Below, piece by piece: positions 6,638 through 6,968 of a stretch of DNA of 6,968 bases; positions within the stretch are counted from its first letter, which is position 1, and each line of letters starts with the position of its first letter. The DNA is from an uncultured Eubacteriales bacterium (lineage in GTDB: Bacteria; Bacillota; Clostridia; Peptostreptococcales; Anaerovoracaceae). Location of the stretch: positions 1 to 6,968 of the forward strand of contig CAUEYG010000074.1 in NCBI GenBank assembly GCA_959021945.1, given 5' to 3'. Position numbers and translations under genes: made by a program. The notes beneath the pieces are model-generated. The model worked only from the letters and a program-made list of their open reading frames with translations, made no database searches and was not told where the DNA came from.

Positions 6638-6968
6638 CTTACCTTATCTTTTGGTTCCTATACTGCACTTTTGGAAAAGGAACACCCCGTACCCATTGAT
6701 ATGCTATTTGTCTCCTGAGTACTCTGCTATAAAAGTATAGTAGCACAAAATAGCATCCGTGTGAAGTGTCTTATTGTTTATACCTTTGTCCTGGTGCAAA
6801 GCCGGTCTCTCCGAATCTGTTTGGCTGCGCCATTTTTTCAATCATTTGGACTTTGTTGATGCTCCGGAAAGATAGGACACGATACCTTCTACTGTAAGAC
6901 AAAACAGCCTCACTCCAAGGCTAAGCTCTTCGATCAACTTCATGTGCGGCAGCAGTATTGGTATTTAA
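6638..6968. other. Region upstream of the cas locus without a recognisable gene
   Basis: No ORF over about 45 codons is present on either strand. Composition is visibly less AT-rich than the cas promoter region, with a change near 6607. On the minus strand it holds three tiny ORFs (33 codons at 6943-6842, 24 codons at 6845-6771, 12 codons at 6696-6658). There is also an imperfect inverted repeat, TGCTATTTTGT (6755-6745) with ACAAATAGCA (about 6712-6703), enclosing TACTATACTTTTATAGC. A TATACT (6739-6734) in this stretch could be a -10 box for a transcript toward the mini-array, but the best -35 (TTCACA) is 20 bases away, so support is weak. It may be a decayed mobile element or the edge of the neighbouring locus. 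Confidence 0.4.
6771..6943 (-). pseudogene. Two tiny overlapping ORFs, possible remnant of a decayed gene
   Basis: The first reads MKLIEELSLGVRLFCLTVEG and on to a TGA at 6842-6844 (33 residues). The second begins at the overlapping ATG (6845) and reads MIEKMAQPNRFGETGFAPGQ to a TAA at 6771-6773 (24 residues). The ATGA overlap could mean a coupled pair or, more likely, one old coding sequence broken by a frameshift, since the first frame is closed upstream by a TAA at 6965-6967. The residues look protein-like but I do not recognise a family, and I assign no function. Confidence 0.2.

Noticed and set aside
6658..6696. CreT-like toxin mini-gene (12-codon ORF) partnered with the mini-array
   Set aside because: The spacer-like segment matches the cas6 promoter, not a promoter of this ORF, and there is no other sign of a toxin.

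Overview
The window carries the effector half of a type I-B CRISPR-Cas operon, entirely on the minus strand, in what looks like a clostridial (Bacillota, possibly Lachnospiraceae-like) genome. The evidence for the host is the low-to-moderate GC content, strong AGGAG/GGAGG ribosome binding sites, lysine-, glutamate- and isoleucine-rich proteins, and the Csh1/Csh2-style Cas8b and Cas7. Gene order in the direction of transcription (high to low coordinates) is cas6 - cas8b - cas7 - cas5 - cas3. cas3 runs off the left edge after 719 codons. No cas4, cas1, cas2 or full CRISPR array is in the window; if present they should lie beyond position 1 or beyond 6968.

Region by region: 1-2159 is Cas3 (HD nuclease plus SF2 helicase, C-terminus missing). 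2160-2218 is a short intergenic space with a terminator-like hairpin placed just before the cas3 ribosome binding site. 2219-2944 is Cas5, 2954-3919 Cas7 and 3912-5666 Cas8b with a GTG start. A well-formed internal start at 4292 would give a separate Cas11b small subunit. 5670-6374 is Cas6. 6384-6606 is an AT-rich regulatory region with a sigma-A-type promoter (6457-6484) and a perfect 16-bp palindrome (6495-6530). 6607-6968 is less AT-rich and holds only tiny ORFs of unknown nature.

How the parts work together: Cas6 cuts the CRISPR transcript into crRNAs. Cas8b, Cas11b, Cas7 and Cas5 assemble on the crRNA as Cascade, and Cas3 is recruited to degrade the bound target. The most interesting signal is upstream of cas6, where two degenerate CRISPR-repeat-like units (about 6607-6637 and 6548-6577) flank a 29-nt spacer-like stretch. 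Starting exactly at the repeat edge, this stretch matches 20 of 21 bases of the cas promoter's upstream region. The matched site has TTTCA on its PAM side. This is the architecture expected of a Cas-regulating guide RNA (CreR-like): a mini-crRNA that would direct Cascade to its own promoter and repress the operon without cleavage. The sequence layout is visible directly; the function is inference.
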